In this document: positions 59,390-64,000 of the stretch, piece by piece | Layout of the letters: each line of letters opens with the position of its first letter | Position numbering within the stretch: position 1 is the first letter of the stretch | Origin: Verrucomicrobiales bacterium | GTDB lineage: Bacteria > Verrucomicrobiota > Verrucomicrobiia > Limisphaerales > J093 | NCBI GenBank assembly: GCA_024233215.1 | Contig: JACKPW010000010.1 | Coordinates: forward strand, 177,293-241,292 | DNA: 64,000 nucleotides | Direction of reading: 5' to 3' | The notes under the pieces: model-generated | What the model was told of the DNA's origin: nothing | The model's input: the letters and a program-made list of their open reading frames with translations, nothing else | Database searches by the model: none | Program-made: the position numbers and the translations under genes

Positions 59390-60952
59390 TCAGGCGATGG
59401 GGGTGGGATTCCTCCAGGAACGCCCATCCTGGGTGAGCAGGTCATCCGCCGCCACGGGCCCCCAGGTGCCGGCGGCGTAGAACTCGCGGTTGGTCAGCGG
59501 CGCGTCGCTCCAGCCGGCCCGAATGGCATCCACGATCCCCCAGGCGGTCTCCACCTCGTCACGCCGGATGAACAGGGTGGCATCCCCTTCCATCGCCTCG
59601 AGCAGCAACCGCTCATAGGCCTCCGGCGTGTAGGCGCCAAACTCCGTGTCGTAGCTGAAGTGCATCCGCACGGGACGCACCGCGGTACTGGTGCCGGGCA
59701 CCTTGCCGTTGAACCGGAGGGAAATCCCCTCCTGCGGCTGGAGGCGAAGCGTGAGAGCATTCGCGTCCAGAGCGGAACCGCACTGGGCCGCAAATAGAAC
59801 GTGGGGGGTGGGCCGGAACTGCACCCGCACCTCGCTCGCGCTCAGCGGCAGGCGCTTGCCCGTCCGCAGGTAAAACGGCACCCCGGACCAGCGCCAGTTG
59901 TCGATCGACAGCTTCAACGCGGCAAAGGTCTCGACGTCGGAATCCGGTTTGACCCGTTCCTCCTGGCGATAACCCGCCAGCGCCTGACCCTGGTGCTGCC
60001 CGGCGAAGTACTGCCCGCGCACCACCTGCCGCGCGATGCCCGCCGGGGTGAACGGCCGGATGGACTTCAGCAGCTTGACCTTCTCGTCACGGATGGACTC
60101 GGCCTCCAGGGAAACCGGCGGTTCCATCGCAATCAAAGCCAGCACCTGCAACAGGTGGTTCTGGACCATGTCCCGCAACGCCCCGGCCTCCTCATAGTAT
60201 CCGCCCCGCTGGCCCACCCCAAGTTCCTCGCTCACGGTGATCTGCACGTGATCAATGGACTGCCGCGTCCAGAGTTGCTCGAAAATGGCGTTCGAGAAGC
60301 GGAACATCAGGATGTTCTGCACGGTCTCCTTGCCCAGATAGTGGTCGATACGAAACACCTGCTGCTCGTGCGCGAACCGGATGAGTTCGTGGTTCAACGC
60401 CTGGGCCGACGCGAGATCATGACCAAACGGCTTCTCCACCACGAGCCGCTGCCAGAACGGCGCCTCCTCGTCGCGGCGCAGCAACTGCGCCTGGTGGAGT
60501 TGCTCGGTCACCGGCGCGAACTGGCTGGGCGACACCGCCAGGTAGAATAGCAGGTTCCGCCTCAGCCGTTCGTCGCCAAACCCCGCCAGGCGCTCGCTCA
60601 ACCCCCGGTACACCTTCGGATCGTCGATGTCCCCGCGACAGTAATGGACGTTCGCCGCAAACGTGTCCCACTGGGCGGCGTCCACCGACTGGTTGCGCGA
60701 GAATCGCTGCAACGCCTCCAGCAACTCCGCCCGCCAGGATTCGTCGGTCTTCTCGCGACGGGCCACCCCGATCACCCGGACGGGATCGGGCAGGAGCTTC
60801 TGCCCGTGCAGATGGTACAGGGCAGGAATGAGCTTGCGCGCGGTCAGATCACCGCTCGCGCCGAAAATGACAATCGTGCAGGGCTCCACCGACCCAGTGT
60901 CCTGACTGAGCCGGCAGACCATCAGTTCGTCCAGGTGTTCGACACCGTCCAT
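59390..60952 (-). CDS. zwf: Glucose-6-phosphate 1-dehydrogenase
   Basis: First enzyme of the oxidative pentose phosphate pathway, 520 residues. The dinucleotide-binding motif GASGDLTARK (31-40), the substrate motif RIDHYLGKE (201-209), and VVEKPFGHD (171-179) are all intact, with a standard C-terminal domain. The ATG at 60952 fits; an earlier start (60973) would add 7 residues. Upstream gene of the zwf-pgl operon. Confidence 0.95.
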   Translation of the reverse strand: MDGVEHLDELMVCRLSQDTGSVEPCTIVIFGASGDLTARKLIPALYHLHGQKLLPDPVRVIGVARREKTDESWRAELLEALQRFSRNQSVDAAQWDTFAANVHYCRGDIDDPKVYRGLSERLAGFGDERLRRNLLFYLAVSPSQFAPVTEQLHQAQLLRRDEEAPFWQRLVVEKPFGHDLASAQALNHELIRFAHEQQVFRIDHYLGKETVQNILMFRFSNAIFEQLWTRQSIDHVQITVSEELGVGQRGGYYEEAGALRDMVQNHLLQVLALIAMEPPVSLEAESIRDEKVKLLKSIRPFTPAGIARQVVRGQYFAGQHQGQALAGYRQEERVKPDSDVETFAALKLSIDNWRWSGVPFYLRTGKRLPLSASEVRVQFRPTPHVLFAAQCGSALDANALTLRLQPQEGISLRFNGKVPGTSTAVRPVRMHFSYDTEFGAYTPEAYERLLLEAMEGDATLFIRRDEVETAWGIVDAIRAGWSDAPLTNREFYAAGTWGPVAADDLLTQDGRSWRNPTPIA

Positions 60953-61067
60953 GGCCGGGCAAAGTGGCCGCAATCCAGCCGGCTGGCAAGTGCAGGCCGG
61001 AGCCGCAAACGCGCCCCCCTCTCGCCAGTATGCCTACCCTCGCGTGAAAACCGCCGTCCTCCGGTCC

Positions 61068-61098
61068 CCGGCGAACGCCAGTTCGCCGCTACACCCCC
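61068..61098. repeat. Dispersed palindrome, family C, copy 4 (short)
   Basis: Contains CCCCGGCGAACGCCAGTTCG followed by CCGCTACACC, the core of family C without the upstream part. It lies in the 248-bp gap before the vapB-like gene. Confidence 0.6.
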
Positions 61099-61200
61099 TA
61101 TCCCCCATCTCCCATGCCCTATCTCCTATTCGCGCACTGCTGCTCATGGGAGACAACTCTTGAATCCACCAGCCTGACGTGCAACGATAGCCTCATCGAT

Positions 61201-61413
61201 ATGGTAACCGTAACCGTTTCTCCGAAGTATCAGGTCGTCATCCCCAAGGATGTGAGGGCGGGGCTGGGGCTCGCCCCCGGCGACAAAGTTGAGGTCATCC
61301 AGATCGAGGGACGCATCGAACTGGTGCCGGTCCGCCCCGTGAAGTTGCTGAAGGGATTCCTGAAGGGCAGGAAGAACACCTTCGAAAGGGAGGAGGATCG
61401 ATGGCTGCGGTAG
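61201..61413 (+). CDS. AbrB/MazE-type antitoxin
   Basis: Protein of 70 residues with the AbrB/SpoVT fold: VTVSPKYQVVIPKDVRAGLGLAPGDKVEVIQIEGRIEL (3-40). The C-terminal part is a basic and acidic tail that would bind the toxin. It should bind its own promoter DNA as a dimer. It overlaps the following PIN-domain gene by 13 bp, the typical antitoxin-toxin order. Confidence 0.9.
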   Translation: MVTVTVSPKYQVVIPKDVRAGLGLAPGDKVEVIQIEGRIELVPVRPVKLLKGFLKGRKNTFEREEDRWLR

Positions 61414-61790
61414 TCGATTCCTCGGGGTGGATCGAGTTCTTCATTGGCGGTTCGAATGGTGATTGCTTTGCGGAAGCGATTCAGGACGTGGATGGGCTGA
61501 TCGTCCCGGCGATCTCGATCACGGAAGTCTATCGCTGGGTACTGCGCGAGGTGTCCGCTGCGGACGCGCTCATCGCCGCGGCATCCATGAAGCAGGGGCA
61601 CGTCGTACCACTGGATGCGCGGCTGGCGGTCATTGCTGCAGAGTTGAGCCACAGGCATCGGCTCCCCCTGGCGGACGGCATCATTTACGCCACTGCGAGA
61701 ACCGCCGACGCTGAACTGTTGACTCAGGATTCCGATCTGCAGGGGCTGCCCGGAGTCAGGTATTTTGCCCACCCGGCGAAGGAGGGCTGA
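61401..61790 (+). CDS. PIN-domain toxin (VapC-like ribonuclease)
   Basis: Protein of 129 residues with the PIN fold. Conserved acidic residues are Asp6 (VVDSSGWIEF), Glu42 (ITEVYRW), Asp92 (LADGIIYATA) and Asp110 or Asp112 (LTQDSDLQ), which bind the magnesium used to cut RNA. The start at 61401 has a good ribosome site (GGGAGGAGGATCG) inside the antitoxin gene. With the upstream AbrB-type gene it forms a VapBC-like toxin-antitoxin pair. Confidence 0.9.
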   Translation: MAAVVDSSGWIEFFIGGSNGDCFAEAIQDVDGLIVPAISITEVYRWVLREVSAADALIAAASMKQGHVVPLDARLAVIAAELSHRHRLPLADGIIYATARTADAELLTQDSDLQGLPGVRYFAHPAKEG

Positions 61791-61877
61791 GCGCACCGGA
61801 TGGGCTTCCGCGAACAAGCCCGGTTTCCCGTCGCCCTCCTCCCCGACCGCGGGGTGTTGTGGGTCAACAAGACTCCG

Positions 61878-61972
61878 CCGCAAAGCGGTGAAGGCTCCGC
61901 TTTTCACCGCACTCCAAAACCTCGCGGAGCGTCATGGACTGCGGGGAAAAGCGCCAGCCTTCACCGCTTTTC
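61878..61972. repeat. Dispersed inverted repeat, family D, overlapping a gene end
   Basis: AAAGCGGTGAAGGCT (61882-61896) and AGCCTTCACCGCTTT (61956-61970) are exact reverse complements. Between them lies a CGGAGCGTCATGGACTGCGG stretch. The right arm contains the stop codon of the next minus-strand gene (TGA at 61961-61963), so the repeat sets the C-terminus of that protein. Confidence 0.72.
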
Positions 61973-63925
61973 CCGGAACGACGCGCGCCCTTGGGCGTCC
62001 ACGGAGGATTCGAAGACCCACCCACCCGCGGTCACCTGCAGCCTGCCGGACATCCACTCCTGCTTGATCGGCGTCCCGTTGCCTGCCGGTCCGTAGAGGT
62101 CCTTCTCGGAGGCCCAATCGCGAGCAACCCCATCCCGCAGGACACGGGGCAGATCATTCTCGCGATTGTATTCCAGCCGCAAACGCCGGCCGTCGGTTCC
62201 CGTCAGTTCCACTCTTCCGTCCGTGAGGCCAGCGACGTTCAGGTGCGCCTCTGAAATGATCGCGGCACGGAAGGCGTCGTAGTCGGCGAACCCGGGTGCC
62301 TCTCCCACTTCCATCGCAAAGCCCGCCAGACCGTCACCCAGCATGGCGTTGGCCACGTGCCGTTCCCCGGCGTATCGCTCCGCGTGCTTCTCATCGACCG
62401 GCTCCGGCACGGGAAGATCGATGTGGATCGGCCAGACGGCGACCCAGGTGCGCTCGAAGCCAAAGAATCCCATCCCGGCTTCGCCGCGAATCTCCGCACT
62501 GCGCGGGAACATGAAGCGAAAGCTCCGGTCCGGCCCGGCCGGTGTCAGCCAGATGAGCAGATTCCGATATTGCGCGATCTGGTCACCCGCGTGTTTTCCG
62601 GCATGCTCGAAAAGGGGGCTCGTGTTCACCGCGAGGAAATCGACGCCACGACCGGAATTCCAGGCCATGAGTTTGAACGGCGATACGTTCCAGGTCTCCT
62701 CGGCCTCCGCCGACACCACGCTGCCCATCTGGAAGGTGCGTCCGAAGAAGGTGGTTTCATGGAAGCGCGGCGCAATGTCCTGCCCGGGCTGCCACTTCAC
62801 GTAAGGCGGCTTCGTCGCGAGGAGCTCGACCGGTCGCTCAAACTGCTTTCGCGCCAGCGCCACCACCGCCCGTGGGGGCCGATAGGCGCTGGTCATCAAG
62901 TGAACCTGGTCCCGCTCGGGCTCGGGATTCGGGATCACCCCATCCCCGAAGAACAAATCGACCGTCCGCGCGGCCCCGCTGCCGTACACCACGTTCGCCC
63001 CGCCGTAATCGCGGCTGTTCGGTCCGCCGAACCCACCGCGCCAGTATTTCACCGCCGCGGCGGCGTAAAGCCAGTCCAGGGCTGCCTTGCCCAACGCCTT
63101 CACGTCGGGATCGCGGGCGAAATCATACAGGTTGTGATAGGCGGCGACCGCGTGGCCATGGTAGTTCTCCGAGTCCCATTCGCTCATGCCGGCGTGGTAG
63201 AGCGTTTGAACGTATTGGAGGATGCGTTCGCGCGCGACCCGCCGTGTGGCCTCATTGCCGGTCTCCTCCGCGAAGAGGTAGATGGCGATGTCGCGCATGG
63301 CCCGGAGATTGTCTGTGCCCCGGGCGTCCACCCACCCACCGCGATGCTCCGGCAGCCAGCCGGATTGGCCGTTGCCCTGCCCGTACAGCGGGTGAGGCCG
63401 GTGCAATGGATCCTGTTCGGTCCAGGCTTTCGCCCCACGGAACATCCGGTCGCGATAGGCCGGATCGAGATACTGGCCGAAGAAGAAGTACTTCCGCACC
63501 TGCCCCTTCAAGGTGAAGCAGGGATAGAAATCGATGCCCTCCGTATGGGCGTGGTCGGCGGCCATGGCGTCCTCCGATTCGAGATGGCGGAGAGCCGGGG
63601 CGCGGTCGCCAGCCAGGAATGCGAACATGGCGTTCGGGTAGGAGGCCTTCTCGCTCTCGAACCAGGTGGTCCCGTACCGCCCGTTCCTCACCGGATCGTG
63701 AAACCACGCGATTGTGGCATTGGCGCGAGTCTCGAATGCCTGCTCCCACTCCGCCGGCCAGGGATTCCGGAGTCCCTCAGGCACCGGCAGCGGGTGGAAG
63801 TGGATCCGGCCCTCGGCGTCGGATGTCACGCGCTCCCCGGCGCGTGCAGCGCGGGTTTCAGACCCCAGCCAAGTCAACGCAACCGCGATCACCCAACACA
63901 GCGATTCCCGCCACAGGCTTTGCAT
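61961..63925 (-). CDS. Secreted (alpha/alpha)-toroid protein, polysaccharide lyase-like
   Basis: Exported protein of 654 residues with a signal segment (about 9-30, ending ARAGE). The first ~350 residues form a helical toroid pattern rich in aromatic residues (WPAEWEQAFETRANATIAWF, GTTWFESEKASYPNAMF, SENYHGHAVAAYHNLYDFA). The second half is beta-rich (VSAEAEETWNVSPFKLMAW, GFFGFERTWVAVWP). The two-part layout, toroid then beta-sandwich, resembles heparinase-type lyases, but no catalytic residues can be named. The stop codon lies inside a family D repeat. Confidence 0.7.
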   Translation of the reverse strand: MQSLWRESLCWVIAVALTWLGSETRAARAGERVTSDAEGRIHFHPLPVPEGLRNPWPAEWEQAFETRANATIAWFHDPVRNGRYGTTWFESEKASYPNAMFAFLAGDRAPALRHLESEDAMAADHAHTEGIDFYPCFTLKGQVRKYFFFGQYLDPAYRDRMFRGAKAWTEQDPLHRPHPLYGQGNGQSGWLPEHRGGWVDARGTDNLRAMRDIAIYLFAEETGNEATRRVARERILQYVQTLYHAGMSEWDSENYHGHAVAAYHNLYDFARDPDVKALGKAALDWLYAAAAVKYWRGGFGGPNSRDYGGANVVYGSGAARTVDLFFGDGVIPNPEPERDQVHLMTSAYRPPRAVVALARKQFERPVELLATKPPYVKWQPGQDIAPRFHETTFFGRTFQMGSVVSAEAEETWNVSPFKLMAWNSGRGVDFLAVNTSPLFEHAGKHAGDQIAQYRNLLIWLTPAGPDRSFRFMFPRSAEIRGEAGMGFFGFERTWVAVWPIHIDLPVPEPVDEKHAERYAGERHVANAMLGDGLAGFAMEVGEAPGFADYDAFRAAIISEAHLNVAGLTDGRVELTGTDGRRLRLEYNRENDLPRVLRDGVARDWASEKDLYGPAGNGTPIKQEWMSGRLQVTAGGWVFESSVDAQGRASFREKR

Positions 63926-64000
63926 GCGCAGAAGAAAGCGTAAAGGAAGCCTGGAGGGAAGCCTTGAACCTGTCGGCCGTAGTGACCTTCGTGAAGCCCG
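63926..64000. other. Right-edge sequence
   Basis: Last 75 bases. They contain the upstream end of the minus-strand secreted protein gene and no further recognisable feature. Confidence 0.4.

Overview
The window is a GC-rich bacterial chromosome segment. It most resembles a member of Verrucomicrobiota, probably the former subdivision 3 (Limisphaerales/Pedosphaerales-like). This is an inference from gene content: PEP-CTERM proteins, a two-repeat secreted protein of a type common in that phylum, many secreted glycoside hydrolases and a sulfatase without SusC/SusD, and several families of short dispersed repeats that fill most intergenic gaps. No taxonomic marker was compared by search.

Left part (1-17 kb, mostly minus strand): the gyrB-gyrA operon (gyrA is cut by the window edge); an ECF sigma factor, anti-sigma factor and secreted-protein operon; hisB; tRNA-Leu(UAG); a frameshifted PEP-CTERM pseudogene with a 148-bp direct duplication; an MFS transporter; a two-domain NDP kinase-like protein; purS and purQ on the plus strand; and the classic block rpmH-rnpA-yidD-yidC-khpB. 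gyrBA and the rpmH block suggest proximity to the replication origin, but dnaA is not in the window. An intact PEP-CTERM gene, a repeat-containing secreted protein and an N-acetylmuramoyl-L-alanine amidase follow.

Middle part (17-34 kb): an AddA-like helicase-nuclease; a decaheme OmcA/MtrC-type cytochrome with a good terminator and a candidate promoter; a class III nucleotide cyclase with a sensor module; a NagA-type deacetylase that overlaps convergently with a GT9 glycosyltransferase; a membrane protein; miaB; a DUF2442-lipoprotein pair; and an OPT-family transporter.

Right part (34-64 kb): a polysaccharide-degradation region. Five plus-strand secreted proteins lie in a row: a beta-helix protein, a 1594-residue GH2 + F5/8C + sulfatase fusion, a GH95-like enzyme, a GH106 alpha-L-rhamnosidase-like enzyme and an (alpha/alpha)6-toroid glycosidase-like protein. 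Minus-strand secreted proteins follow: a gluzincin-like metalloprotease, a TIM-barrel-like protein, a calcineurin-like phosphoesterase, an endonuclease/exonuclease/phosphatase protein and a TlpA-like thioredoxin. zwf-pgl, a VapBC-like toxin-antitoxin pair and a toroid/lyase-like secreted protein close the window. The first five look like a system for a sulfated, deoxyhexose-containing polysaccharide.

The most unusual features are the GH2-sulfatase fusion, the dispersed inverted-repeat elements (which sit inside the gyrBA and purSQ gene pairs, donate a stop codon to one gene and encode a linker in another), and the lone decaheme cytochrome.
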